Positions 52,452 to 61,456 of a DNA stretch of 64,000 nt are shown one piece after another. Each line of letters begins with the position of its first letter. Position 1 is the stretch's first letter. Source of the stretch: Ruegeria aquimaris (lineage in GTDB: Bacteria; Pseudomonadota; Alphaproteobacteria; Rhodobacterales; Rhodobacteraceae); NCBI RefSeq assembly GCF_025751555.1, contig NZ_JAOWLB010000010.1, positions 1 through 64,000 of the forward strand. Reading direction: 5' to 3'. Below the pieces are notes generated by a model. That model had not been told where the DNA came from. It saw only the letters and a program-made list of their open reading frames with translations, and ran no database searches. A program made the translations under genes and the position numbers.

Positions 52452-52767
52452 GAACGTTCCTTCCGATCCCGAGATACCGCAGGAAACCCCGCAGCTGAAA
52501 CTGCTGCGGCGCATGGTCATGGCATTGACCGCGGTGATGATTGGCGGGGTTCTAGTAACATTCGCGCTGATTGTCATCCGCCTGAGCGACAGAACCCCGA
52601 CACTGCCCGAACAGGTCGAATTGCCGGACGGGGCCCGGGCGCTTGCCGTGACCATCGGATCCAATTGGTACGCGGTTGTCACCGATGACAACCGCATCCT
52701 GATCTTTGACAAGACCACCGGAAAACTGCGGCAGTCAGTGCCCCTTGCGGCTGAACGATCGGATTAG
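52450..52767 (+). CDS. DUF6476-like single-span membrane protein
   Basis: The 105-aa product reads MNVPSDPEIPQETPQLKLLR, then one membrane helix (MVMALTAVMIGGVLVTFALI) and a short periplasmic part (ALAVTIGSNWYAVVTDDNRI, LIFDKTTGKLRQSV) that looks like a small beta domain. I recognise it as resembling DUF6476, a Rhodobacterales-restricted family of unknown function. It is divergent from rluD and no strong ribosome site precedes its ATG, so its transcript may be leaderless or start inside rluD. An internal ATG at 52513 is the alternative start. Confidence 0.75.
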   Translation: MNVPSDPEIPQETPQLKLLRRMVMALTAVMIGGVLVTFALIVIRLSDRTPTLPEQVELPDGARALAVTIGSNWYAVVTDDNRILIFDKTTGKLRQSVPLAAERSD

Positions 52768-53060
52768 GCACTATCCTTTGGTATAGCGGCGCTATCCCCT
52801 TGAGCTTTGGCACCTGCCGCTGCCGTTTGCTACTTGTGTGTTAGCGAAACATCGCCACTCACCAAGCGTCAGGCCCGCAACAAAGGGGAGGTTGCGGGTC
52901 TGTCCGGTTCTTCACGGCATAGATATTGCATGTGACACGCGCGTGACGCGGACAGATGGCCCTTGCCGCAAACCCAAGCGCGCCCGGAGCAGCGACCGGG
53001 CGCTTTGCGATGCCGAAAAAGTCACTGGTGCATTTGCTTGACCGGCCCTAGCGTGCCGGC
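52768..53060 (+). ncRNA. intergenic region with a possible small RNA
   Basis: The 293-bp gap has no convincing gene. It holds an 8-bp stem CCCGCAAC/GTTGCGGG (52874-52898) presenting AAAGGGGAG in a 9-base loop. About 80 bases on is a second hairpin, GCGCCCGG/CCGGGCGC (52980-53003), followed by TTTGCG. Together these could be the body and terminator of a rightward small RNA of about 150 nt. On the other strand the loop would present CTCCCC. This is a guess from structure, with no family match. Confidence 0.25.
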
Positions 53061-54275
53061 ATGACACATCCGGTTCACGACAGCGCCTATTCCTGGTTCC
53101 GCCTTGCCATCACCCTGGCAATAGCGGCGGTATCCTCTGCCGGTATGTGGGCGGTGATCGTTGTGATGCCCGCGATCGAGGCGCAATTCGGCACCGGCCG
53201 GGCAGCCTCGTCGATGCCCTATACGCTGACGATGATCGGATTTGCCTTTGGCAACATGTGGCTGGGACGTCTGGTCGACCGCATGGGCGTGACCCGCGCC
53301 CTGATCGGCGCGGCGCTGCTGTCGGCGCTGAGCTATCTGCTGGCGACCCTGGCACCAACCATCCTGTTGCTCTCGGTGACGCATCTGCTGATGGGGCTGG
53401 GCACCGCGATCGGATTTGGGCCGCTGATGGCGGATATCTCGCACTGGTTCATGCGCCGGCGCGGCATTGCCGTGGCGGTGGTGGCCAGCGGCAACTACCT
53501 GGCCGGTGCCATCTGGCCTGCCCTGATGGCCGATGTGCTGGCCGGGCGCGGCTGGCAGGCGGTGTATCTGTCGCTGGCGGTGCTGACACTGGCGGTGGTG
53601 ATCCCGCTGTCGCTGGTGCTGCGCCGCAGGCTGCCGGACGAGGCGCATCTGGCCGCCGCCGCCACCGCTCAGGTCAACGCGCGCAGTGTCGGGCTCGGCC
53701 CCCGGCCGCTGCAATACCTGCTGGGCATCGCCGGGATCGGCTGTTGCGTGGCGATGTCGATGCCTCAGGTCCATATCGTGTCCTATTGCGTCGGGCTGGG
53801 CTATGGCCCGGCGGTGGGGGCTGAGATGCTGTCGCTGATGCTCTTGGGTGGCGTGGTGAGCCGGATCGTGTCCGGCCTTGTCGCCGACCGCCTGGGCGGG
53901 CTCAGGACCCTGCTCATCGGCTCGGTGCTGCAATGCGCGGCGCTGTTCCTGTTCCTGCCTTATGACGGGATGGTGCCGCTTTACGTGATCAGCACGCTCT
54001 TTGGTCTGAGCCAGGGCGGCATCGTGCCCAGCTATGCACTGATCGTGCGCGAATACATGCCTCCGCGCGAGGCCGGTGCCCGGGTGGGCTTTGTCCTGAT
54101 GATGACCATTCTGGGCATGGCGCTTGGCGGCTGGATGTCGGGCTGGATCTACGATCTGACCTCCAGCTATCAGCTCGCCTTCATAAACGGCATCGCCTGG
54201 AACGCACTCAACATCGCCATCGCGCTCTGGCTGCTGTCGCGGTCCCGGCCGCGGGCACAGGCGGTTCCCGCCTGA
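53061..54275 (+). CDS. MFS transporter
   Basis: The 404-aa membrane protein has 12 predicted spans and the MFS motif A as GRLVDRMGVTRALI after the second span, with a partial repeat VADRLGGLRTLL after the eighth. The segment MADISHWFMRRRGIAVAVVA resembles the monocarboxylate/oxalate-formate antiporter-like group. The natural substrate cannot be inferred, and no catabolic genes adjoin. It has a weak ribosome site and is followed 36 bp later by a YceI-family gene. Confidence 0.85.
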   Translation: MTHPVHDSAYSWFRLAITLAIAAVSSAGMWAVIVVMPAIEAQFGTGRAASSMPYTLTMIGFAFGNMWLGRLVDRMGVTRALIGAALLSALSYLLATLAPTILLLSVTHLLMGLGTAIGFGPLMADISHWFMRRRGIAVAVVASGNYLAGAIWPALMADVLAGRGWQAVYLSLAVLTLAVVIPLSLVLRRRLPDEAHLAAAATAQVNARSVGLGPRPLQYLLGIAGIGCCVAMSMPQVHIVSYCVGLGYGPAVGAEMLSLMLLGGVVSRIVSGLVADRLGGLRTLLIGSVLQCAALFLFLPYDGMVPLYVISTLFGLSQGGIVPSYALIVREYMPPREAGARVGFVLMMTILGMALGGWMSGWIYDLTSSYQLAFINGIAWNALNIAIALWLLSRSRPRAQAVPA

Positions 54276-54311
54276 CATCTCTCCGGACAAGGGCACAAAG
54301 GAGGTCGTTCC

Positions 54312-54908
54312 ATGCCCCTGCTCACCCGCCGCGCCCTGCTTTCCGTTTTCCTGCTGTTGCCCGCGTGGCGACCTGCGGCCGCCGCCCCGGTCCGCTATGT
54401 TCTGGATCAAGACCGGTCCGAGGTCGGCTTCAGCTTCGATCTTGCCGGGACACGGCTGCGCGGCACCATGCCGGTGGCCCGCGCCGAGGTGCTGGTCGAT
54501 CTCAATGACCTGAGCCGCAGCAATGTCGATGTCACGCTTGATGTCGCCAAGGCCCGGGTCGCGCTGCCGCTGGCGCGGCAGGCGATGCTGGGACCCGAGG
54601 TCCTGTGGGCCGAACGCTATCCCGAGATTCGGTTTGTTTCGGCCCGCGTCAGACTTGGACCCGAAGGCCGAATCTCTGAGGGCGCCGAAATCGTCGGCCA
54701 CCTGACCATCCGGGATGTCACCCGGCCCGTGACGCTGCGAGCGGCGCTTTACCGTCAGCCCGGAAGCCCGCCCGAGGATCTGGATCTCCTCGAAATCCGG
54801 CTGACTGGCAGTATCAGCCGCCGTGCCTTTGGCGCATCGGGCCGCGCCGATATCGTGCGGGACCGGGTCGACCTGGACATAACCGCCACGATCCGGCGCG
54901 CGGAATGA
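54312..54908 (+). CDS. YceI-family periplasmic lipid-binding protein
   Basis: The 198-aa product has a signal sequence (MPLLTRRALLSVFLLLPAWR, cleaved near AAA) and then the YceI lipocalin-like barrel: YVLDQDRSEVGFSFDLAGTR, VDVTLDVAKARVALPLARQA, ERYPEIRFVSARVRL and HLTIRDVTRPVTLRAALY. Known members bind isoprenoid chains in the periplasm, but their role is unclear. AAAGGAGG stands before the ATG. It may share a transcript with the preceding MFS gene. Confidence 0.92.
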   Translation: MPLLTRRALLSVFLLLPAWRPAAAAPVRYVLDQDRSEVGFSFDLAGTRLRGTMPVARAEVLVDLNDLSRSNVDVTLDVAKARVALPLARQAMLGPEVLWAERYPEIRFVSARVRLGPEGRISEGAEIVGHLTIRDVTRPVTLRAALYRQPGSPPEDLDLLEIRLTGSISRRAFGASGRADIVRDRVDLDITATIRRAE

Positions 54909-54985
54909 CAAAAGGGTCGAAATCGACCTCAAAACGTCGATAAATCAGAGGACAGTTCTGCCCCGCCCCATTACCAGCCAAGACC

Positions 54986-56209
54986 ATGCGCACAATCATT
55001 TCCTTTGCCGCCCTGTTCCTGTCCGTCATCCTGCTGCAACTCTCGACCGGCGGTGTCGGGCCGCTGGATGCGATTTCAGGCTTCACGCTGGGTTTCTCCA
55101 AAGGAGAGATCGGCATGCTGGGTTCGGCGCATTTCTTCGGCTTTTTCATCGGATGCTGGTGGGCGCCGCGCCTGATGGGGTCGGTCGGCCATTCGCGCGC
55201 CTTTGCCGCCTGCACCGCCCTGGGCGCCATGGGGTTGATCGGCCATACCCTGACCGAGGATCCCTATGCCTGGGCCGTGATGCGGGTCGCGTCGGGCATC
55301 TGCGTCGCGGGCTGCTATACGGTGATTGAGGCCTGGCTTAACGCCAAGCTAACCAACGAGATCCGTGGTCGCGCCATGGGCACCTACCGGATCGCCGATT
55401 CCGGCGCTTCGCTCTGTGCGCAGCTGATTATCGCGGTGCTGCCGCCTGCCGCCTACGTGTCCTACAACCTGCTGGCGATCCTGTGCTGTGCGGCGCTTCT
55501 GCCGCTGACGCTGAGCAAGGCGTCCCAGCCCGAAACCCCCGACGCCCCGCGTCTGCGGCCCGGGTTGGCCTGGGCTTGTTCGCCGCTCGCCGTCGCCGGT
55601 GTGATTGTGGCCGCCGTCAGTTCCGCCTCGTTCCGGATGGTCGGACCGGTCTATGGTCAGGAGGTTGGGCTGGCGGTGAACCAGATCGCCTTCTTCCTTG
55701 CCGCCTTTGTGCTGGGCGGGGTAGCGGCGCAATACCCGGTCGGGTGGCTGGCCGACAAGTATGACCGCCGCTGGGTGCTGATCTGGGTCTCGGTCGCGGC
55801 GATGGGCGCCTGTGGTGTGATCGCGGCGGCCGGTGACACCGGCACATTGGGCGTGATGCTGGCGGCGGGGCTGTTCGGCTTTACTTCCTTCCCGATCTTC
55901 TCGATCTCGGCGGCCCATGCCAACGACTTCGCCACTTCGGAACAGCGCGTGGAACTGTCGGCGGCGCTGATGTTCTGGTACGCGCTCGGCGCCATCGCCG
56001 CGCCTTACCTTGCCTCGACCCTGATCGAAGGGTTCGGACCGCCCGCGCTCTTTGGCCTGATCGCCACCGCGCATCTGTTCCTGATCGGCTTTGGCCTGAC
56101 CCGCATGCGCGCCCGGCCCACGCCCGAGGAGCGCACCAGCTATGTGTTCTCGCCCCGGACCTCGTTCACCATCGGGCGCCTTCTGAAACGCTCGCGCGAA
56201 GAGAATTAA
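54986..56209 (+). CDS. MFS transporter, YcaD-like
   Basis: The 407-aa protein has 12 hydrophobic segments. [20 protein letters not shown] is typical of the YcaD/MFS_1 group. [40 protein letters not shown] and [18 protein letters not shown] (a motif A copy in the second half) support the family. The function of this branch is not established. The gene lies alone between the YceI gene and metG. Confidence 0.87.
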   Translation: MRTIISFAALFLSVILLQLSTGGVGPLDAISGFTLGFSKGEIGMLGSAHFFGFFIGCWWAPRLMGSVGHSRAFAACTALGAMGLIGHTLTEDPYAWAVMRVASGICVAGCYTVIEAWLNAKLTNEIRGRAMGTYRIADSGASLCAQLIIAVLPPAAYVSYNLLAILCCAALLPLTLSKASQPETPDAPRLRPGLAWACSPLAVAGVIVAAVSSASFRMVGPVYGQEVGLAVNQIAFFLAAFVLGGVAAQYPVGWLADKYDRRWVLIWVSVAAMGACGVIAAAGDTGTLGVMLAAGLFGFTSFPIFSISAAHANDFATSEQRVELSAALMFWYALGAIAAPYLASTLIEGFGPPALFGLIATAHLFLIGFGLTRMRARPTPEERTSYVFSPRTSFTIGRLLKRSREEN

Positions 56210-56224
56210 GGGCCTGCCCCGAAA

Positions 56225-56242
56225 AGGGGGATTTCTCCCCCT
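56225..56242 (+). terminator. hairpin between the YcaD-like gene and metG
   Basis: AGGGGGA / TCCCCCT form a 7-bp stem around TTTC, 15 bases after the MFS stop codon. Confidence 0.4.
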
Positions 56243-56291
56243 GCCCGCCTGCGCTAAAGGAAGCCCACACGATTTTCGCGGAAGTGGGACT

Positions 56292-58010
56292 ATGGCACGT
56301 ATTCTGATCACCTCGGCGATCCCTTATATCAACGGGATCAAGCACCTCGGCAATCTGGTGGGTTCGCAGCTGCCCGCCGATCTCTATGCGCGCTATCAGC
56401 GCGGCCGGGGCAATGAGGTGATGTTCCTCTGCGCCACCGACGAGCACGGCACCCCCGCCGAGCTGGCAGCTGCCAAGGCGGGCAAGCCGGTTGCCGAGTA
56501 TTGCGCCGAGATGCACGGGGTACAGGCCGATATCGCCCGCCGCTTTGGCCTGAGCTTCGACCATTTCGGGCGCTCTTCGAGCCCGCAGAACCACAGGCTG
56601 ACCCAGCATTTCGCAGGCAAGCTGGCCGAGAACGACCTGATCCGCGAAGTGAGCGAGCGGCAGGTCTATTCCAATGCCGATGGCCGGTTCCTGCCCGACC
56701 GCTATATCGAGGGCACCTGCCCCAATTGCGGTTACGACAAGGCGCGCGGCGACCAGTGCGAGAATTGCACCAAGCAGCTGGACCCGACCGACCTGATCGA
56801 GCCGCGCTCGGCCATTTCCGGATCGACGGATCTGGAGGTGCGCGAGACCAAGCACCTCTACCTGCGTCAGTCTGCGCTCAAGGATCAGCTCGACGCCTGG
56901 ATCGACTCGAAAACCGACTGGCCGTTGCTGACCACTTCGATCGCCAAGAAATGGCTGCATGACGGCGACGGCTTGCAGGATCGCGGCATCACCCGCGATC
57001 TGGACTGGGGCATCCCGGTGAAGAAGGGCGAGCAGGACTGGCCGGGGATGGAGGGCAAGGTCTTCTATGTCTGGTTCGACGCGCCGATCGAGTACATCGC
57101 CTGCGCGGGCGAATGGGCCCAGGCGCATGGCAAGAGCGACGCGGAATGGGAACGCTGGTGGCGCACCGACAAGGGTGCGGATGACGTGCGCTATGTGCAG
57201 TTCATGGGCAAGGACAACGTGCCCTTCCACACGCTGAGCTTTCCGGCCACCCTGATCGGCTCGGGCGAGCCGTGGAAGATGGTCGATCACCTGAAATCCT
57301 TCAACTACCTGAATTACGATGGCGGTCAGTTCTCGACCTCGCAGGGTCGTGGCGTGTTCATGGATCAGGCGCTGGAGATCCTGCCCGCCGACTATTGGCG
57401 CTGGTGGCTCTTGTCCCATGCGCCGGAAAACAGCGACAGCGAATTCACCTGGGAGAACTTCCAGGCCAGCGTGAACAAGGACCTGGCCGATGTGCTGGGC
57501 AATTTCGTCAGCCGGATCACCAAGTTCTGCCGCTCGAAGTTCGGCGAGGAAGTGCCCGAGGGCGGCACCTATGGCCCGCAGGAAGAGGCGCTGATCGCGG
57601 AACTGACGACGCGGGTGCGCGCCTACGAGGGGCATATGGAGGCGATGGAGGTCCGCAAGTCGGCGCAGGAGTTGCGCGCGATCTGGGCGGCAGGCAATGA
57701 GTATCTGCAAAGCGCCGCTCCCTGGACCCTGTTCAAGACCGACCCGGTGCAGGCGGCGGCGCAGGTGCGGCTGGGTCTGAACCTGATCCGGCTTTACGCG
57801 GTGCTCTCGGCCCCGTTCATTCCCGCCTCCTCGGCGCGGATGCTGGAGGCGATGCAGACGACAGACGACAGCTGGCCCGAGGATGTTGCAGGCGCGCTGA
57901 GCGTTCTGGCCCCGGGTCACGCCTTCACGGTGCCCGAAGTCCTGTTTGCCAAGATCTCGGACGAGGATCGCGAAGACTGGCAGCAGCGGTTTTCCGGCGT
58001 GCGGTCCTGA
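56292..58010 (+). CDS. metG: methionyl-tRNA synthetase
   Basis: The 572-aa class I synthetase has [20 protein letters not shown] with the HIGH-like KHLG motif, a zinc knuckle of four cysteines ([19 protein letters not shown]), and EYIACAGEW. The KMSKS position reads QFSTSQGRG (residues 346-354), so both lysines of the usual loop are replaced. The rest of the fold ([20 protein letters not shown], anticodon-binding helices) is intact, so the enzyme should be functional. There is no C-terminal dimerisation domain. The stop codon lies inside the first hairpin of an array. Confidence 0.96.
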   Translation: MARILITSAIPYINGIKHLGNLVGSQLPADLYARYQRGRGNEVMFLCATDEHGTPAELAAAKAGKPVAEYCAEMHGVQADIARRFGLSFDHFGRSSSPQNHRLTQHFAGKLAENDLIREVSERQVYSNADGRFLPDRYIEGTCPNCGYDKARGDQCENCTKQLDPTDLIEPRSAISGSTDLEVRETKHLYLRQSALKDQLDAWIDSKTDWPLLTTSIAKKWLHDGDGLQDRGITRDLDWGIPVKKGEQDWPGMEGKVFYVWFDAPIEYIACAGEWAQAHGKSDAEWERWWRTDKGADDVRYVQFMGKDNVPFHTLSFPATLIGSGEPWKMVDHLKSFNYLNYDGGQFSTSQGRGVFMDQALEILPADYWRWWLLSHAPENSDSEFTWENFQASVNKDLADVLGNFVSRITKFCRSKFGEEVPEGGTYGPQEEALIAELTTRVRAYEGHMEAMEVRKSAQELRAIWAAGNEYLQSAAPWTLFKTDPVQAAAQVRLGLNLIRLYAVLSAPFIPASSARMLEAMQTTDDSWPEDVAGALSVLAPGHAFTVPEVLFAKISDEDREDWQQRFSGVRS

Positions 58011-58115
58011 CCGCACGACAAGGTTTCACCGAAACCTTGTAAACACGATTTGATTCAAATCGTGTTCCAGCGCCTTTCCAAGGCGCTGGAGACAGGAATT
58101 TACTACAAATTCCTG
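57999..58115. repeat. second array of five tandem hairpins, at the metG 3' end
   Basis: The stems are GTGCGGTC/GACCGCAC over the metG stop (57999-58016), ACAAGGTTTC/GAAACCTTGT (58018-58040), AACACGATTTGA/TCAAATCGTGTT (58042-58066), CCAGCGCCTT/AAGGCGCTGG (58067-58089) and CAGGAATTT/AAATTCCTG (58093-58115). All arms pair perfectly and neighbours are 0-3 bases apart. The last two correspond in order and type to hairpins two and three of the array at 9651-9766. Confidence 0.85.
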
Positions 58116-58137
58116 CCCCGTTCAGCCGCTGTGCTTG

Positions 58138-59460
58138 TCAACGCAACACGTCCTCAAGTGCGGCCTGAAGTCTTTGGGCGATCAGCCCGGCATCCGCCTC
58201 GGCCATGACAAACGGCGGCGCCAGCAGAACGTGGTCACCATTGCGCCCGTCACGGGTCCCGGGCATCGGGTAGCAGATCAGCCCCTGCGCCATGGCGGCT
58301 TTCTTGAGCTTGCCCGCCACGCCTTTCGCCGGGTCAAACGACACCTTGCCATCGCGATCGACGACCAGCTCCACGCCCCAGAACAGCCCCCGGCCTCGGA
58401 TGTCGCCCACGTTGGGATGCTGGCCAAACGCCTTGCGCAACTCCCGTTCCATGACCGGTTCCAGCGCCCGCACCCGCGCAGGCAGGTCACGCTCCAGCAT
58501 CTCACGCAACACCGCCAGCCCGGCGGCGGTGGCAACCGGGTGGCCGATATAGGTATGCCCGTGCTGGAAAAAGCCCGAGCCACTGGCGATGGCGTCATAG
58601 ATCGCCCCCGAGCACAGCATCGCCCCCACCGGCTGGTAGCCCGCCCCCAGCCCCTTGGCGATGGTGACGATATCGGGCCGCACTCCCTCGCCCATGCAGG
58701 CAAAGAGATGACCGGTGCGCCCCATGCCACACATCACCTCGTCCAGGATCAGGAGCACGCCATACTTGTCACAGATCTCGCGGATGCGGGCGAAATACCC
58801 TTCGACCGCAGGCACCGCACCCAGGGTTGCGCCCACCACCGGCTCGGCGATAAACCCCATCACCGTGTCAGCGCCCAGCCGCAGGATCTCGGCCTCCAGC
58901 TCGTCCGCGGCGCGGCGTCCATACTCGGCGAGGCTCTCGCCCTCGGCCCGCTCGGCATATTCATAGCAAGGCGCGATATGGCTGACCCCAATCAACAGCG
59001 GATCAAACTGCGCCCGCCGCCAGGCATTGCCGCCCGCCGCCAGCGCCCCCAGCGTGTTGCCGTGATAGCTCTGCCGCCGGGCGATCAGGTGGCGCCGTTC
59101 GGGTTGCCCCACTTCCAGATAGTACTGCCGCGCCAGCTTGATCGCAGCCTCGATCGCCTCGGATCCGCCCGAGACGAAATAGACGCGCTCGATTCCCTCC
59201 GGCGCGTTGGCGATCAAGAGATCGGCCAGATCCTCGGCCGGATCAGAGGTGAAAAAGCCGGTATGGGCAAAGGCCAGCCGGTCCACCTGATCCTTGATCG
59301 CCTGTTTCACGCGGTCGTTGGAATGGCCAAGGCAGGACACCGCCGCCCCACCCGAGGCGTCGAAATAGCGCTTGCCGGTGCTGTCTATGAGGTAACAGCC
59401 CTCGCCGCCCACGGCAGTGGGCAGTTGCGCGTGACAGTGACGGGGGAAGACATGGCTCAT
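58138..59460 (-). CDS. class III PLP aminotransferase
   Basis: The 440-aa omega/beta-aminotransferase-type enzyme shows YFDASGGAAVSCLGHSNDRV, YFVSGGSEAIEAAIKLARQY, ILDEVMCGMGRTGHLFACMG (the Asp that binds the PLP nitrogen), and the PLP-Lys motif IVTIAKGLGAGYQPVGAM. HGHTYIGHPVATAAGLAVL is also typical. The donor and acceptor cannot be read from sequence. Its ATG overlaps the stop codon of the preceding BKACE gene (ATGA), so the two are made together, most simply giving a beta-keto acid for that enzyme to cleave. Confidence 0.9.
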   Translation of the reverse strand: MSHVFPRHCHAQLPTAVGGEGCYLIDSTGKRYFDASGGAAVSCLGHSNDRVKQAIKDQVDRLAFAHTGFFTSDPAEDLADLLIANAPEGIERVYFVSGGSEAIEAAIKLARQYYLEVGQPERRHLIARRQSYHGNTLGALAAGGNAWRRAQFDPLLIGVSHIAPCYEYAERAEGESLAEYGRRAADELEAEILRLGADTVMGFIAEPVVGATLGAVPAVEGYFARIREICDKYGVLLILDEVMCGMGRTGHLFACMGEGVRPDIVTIAKGLGAGYQPVGAMLCSGAIYDAIASGSGFFQHGHTYIGHPVATAAGLAVLREMLERDLPARVRALEPVMERELRKAFGQHPNVGDIRGRGLFWGVELVVDRDGKVSFDPAKGVAGKLKKAAMAQGLICYPMPGTRDGRNGDHVLLAPPFVMAEADAGLIAQRLQAALEDVLR

Positions 59461-60215
59461 GCCGCTTTCCTTTCCAGATGATGCCGCAGGGATGCCACCG
59501 CGGCGGAATTATCGGGCCAGGGGGTGCCATCGGGCGACAGCAAGTTGTTTTCAAAGCCGACGCGCAGGACCTCGGCACCCGCGCGCGCTCCGGCCAGCAG
59601 GCAGGCCTGTTCCTGCGGACCAAAGGCACACAGGCCCAGCCGCAAACCATCCAGCGCCGGGGCAAGTGCGGCCAGTTCCTCGGGCCGCCCCGCCCGCGGC
59701 GGCGCATAGGCGCCCAGTACGCAGATCACCTCGTCCTGCTCGGCGCGGATGATGCCCGTCGCCCGGCTCTGCGCCAACAGGTCCAGATCGCCGCGGTCAT
59801 AGGCGATATGCTGAAGGCGGATGCCCTGATCGGCGGCCAGTGCATAAAGGCGCGGTGCCAGATCCGGATCGCGGGCGATTTCGCGCAGCGAGACGCTGGC
59901 CCAGGCCGGGCGCAGCGCGTCGAGACAGGCATATTGCTCGGTCGGGCTGTAGATACCCGCCGCCTCGGTGGTGATCTGCACCGCAATGCCCGGCACGGAG
60001 CGCGCCAGTTCAGTCAGCGCCTCGCGATAGAGGCCCGCATCCAGCGAGTGCATACCGGATGTGTCGCGGATATGCAGATGCAAGGCATCGGCCCCGGCCG
60101 CGTGGCAGAGGCGGGCCTCCGCCACGATCTCTACGAGGTCGAGCGGCAGGCGGACATGATCTTCCTTGCCACGCCGCGCCCCGTTTGGGGCAACCATAAT
60201 CAGGGGTTGGGTCAT
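59457..60215 (-). CDS. beta-keto acid cleavage enzyme (BKACE, DUF849)
   Basis: The 252-aa TIM-barrel protein has the zinc/substrate motif ADALHLHIRDTSGMHSLDAG (His-x-His) near residues 45-50, and PLIMVAPNGARRGKEDH at the N-terminus. GLRLGLCAFGPQEQACL and LRVGFENNLLSPDG near the end are typical of the family. BKACE enzymes condense a beta-keto acid with acetyl-CoA and release acetoacetate and a new acyl-CoA; the founding member acts in lysine fermentation. It is at the short end of the family's usual length. Operon partners are a class III aminotransferase and a GlxA-type regulator. Confidence 0.88.
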   Translation of the reverse strand: MTQPLIMVAPNGARRGKEDHVRLPLDLVEIVAEARLCHAAGADALHLHIRDTSGMHSLDAGLYREALTELARSVPGIAVQITTEAAGIYSPTEQYACLDALRPAWASVSLREIARDPDLAPRLYALAADQGIRLQHIAYDRGDLDLLAQSRATGIIRAEQDEVICVLGAYAPPRAGRPEELAALAPALDGLRLGLCAFGPQEQACLLAGARAGAEVLRVGFENNLLSPDGTPWPDNSAAVASLRHHLERKAA

Positions 60216-60293
60216 TGGACCTCCATCGGTATCGAGCTTAACCTACGACAGGGGCTCGAAACCAACTTGATCAGAAACGACACACTGATTGAT

Positions 60294-61247
60294 CTAATTC
60301 GACAAACGATCCTGCGATGGCAACAGGCCGAACACCCGCTTGTATGCACGGCCGAACCCTGCCGGACCATAGCCGTAGTCGAGCGCGATCTCGGTCAGGC
60401 TGCGACGGCCCGTCTGCACCTCGGCCCGCGCCTCGGTCAGGCGGAGTTCCGTATAGAGCGCATTGGGCGTCTTGCCGAACTGCTGCGCAAAGACGCGCTC
60501 GAGCCTGCGCTCGCTTACCCCTTGAACGCGCGCTATGTCGGCGATGGGCATCGGCGAGAACAGATTGGCGCGCATCAGGCGCAGGGCGGCAAAGGCGACG
60601 GGATCAACCGTCTCGAACCGCATCTCAAGCGCGCGCCGCTGCTGGACCTGACCGCTGCGCATCGCGTCGATCACCAGCCGGGCGGCGATTTCGTCGGCGA
60701 CCTCGGCGCCCAGATCGCGCCGCAGCACGCTGAGCATCATGTCGGTCGCGGCCCCGCCCCCCGCACAGGTCATCATCGGGCCATCCGTCAGGAACAAGGA
60801 GGCGCTGACTTTGACCTGCGGGTGGCAATCGCGCAGATAGGCGACGTCCTCCCAATGGGCAGCCACACGGCGACCGTCCAGAATGCCCGCCTGCGCCAGC
60901 CGCACCACGCCCGACGAAATGCCCCAGACCGGGTGCCCCCGGCGCACCCAACGCCGGATCAGGGCCGCCAGCGCCGGTTCCGCGCTGCGATTGGCGCGCA
61001 CGCCTGCCACGACCACGACAACAGACCGGGGCGGCACCTGCGCGGCGGCAAAATCAGGAATCAGCCGGAACCCGTTCGAGGCTGCCACAGGCTCACCCGA
61101 CAGGCTGGCGGCGCTATAGGTATAGCCCGAGCCCGGACGCACCCGCTCGACCAGGCGTAGCGCCTCGACCGCCGAAGAAAACGCCTGCATGGTGAAGCCT
61201 TCGTCGAGGACAAAAACAAAATGCCTGCCGTCATCGGGCCTGCTCAT
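60294..61247 (-). CDS. GlxA-family AraC-type regulator
   Basis: The 317-aa regulator has an N-terminal DJ-1/PfpI-like domain (HFVFVLDEGFTMQAFSSAVE, then ALRLVERVRPG) and a C-terminal AraC helix-turn-helix pair (LFSPMPIADIARVQGVSERR, LTEIALDYGYGPAGFGRAYK). Related proteins such as GbdR, CdhR and ArgR control catabolism of betaine, carnitine and amino acids. It is the first gene of a leftward unit with the BKACE and aminotransferase genes, so it probably activates them in response to their substrate. The ligand is unknown. Confidence 0.92.
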   Translation of the reverse strand: MSRPDDGRHFVFVLDEGFTMQAFSSAVEALRLVERVRPGSGYTYSAASLSGEPVAASNGFRLIPDFAAAQVPPRSVVVVVAGVRANRSAEPALAALIRRWVRRGHPVWGISSGVVRLAQAGILDGRRVAAHWEDVAYLRDCHPQVKVSASLFLTDGPMMTCAGGGAATDMMLSVLRRDLGAEVADEIAARLVIDAMRSGQVQQRRALEMRFETVDPVAFAALRLMRANLFSPMPIADIARVQGVSERRLERVFAQQFGKTPNALYTELRLTEARAEVQTGRRSLTEIALDYGYGPAGFGRAYKRVFGLLPSQDRLSN

Positions 61248-61456
61248 GGCGGTCTCCCGCTTTCTTCAGATCCGTCAAGACTAGACCCCGCCAACCCCGC
61301 AGGGAACCCCACACCGCGCCCTGGCATACAAGGTCACGGTTTGCTTGAGAATTCCGGCCGTTGCGGTCATTGTCGATACAAACCCTGATCGACTCGGAGC
61401 GCAGATCGGCGAACCCGGGCGATATCGGCCAAGACACTTTATTGAAGAGGTTCTCC

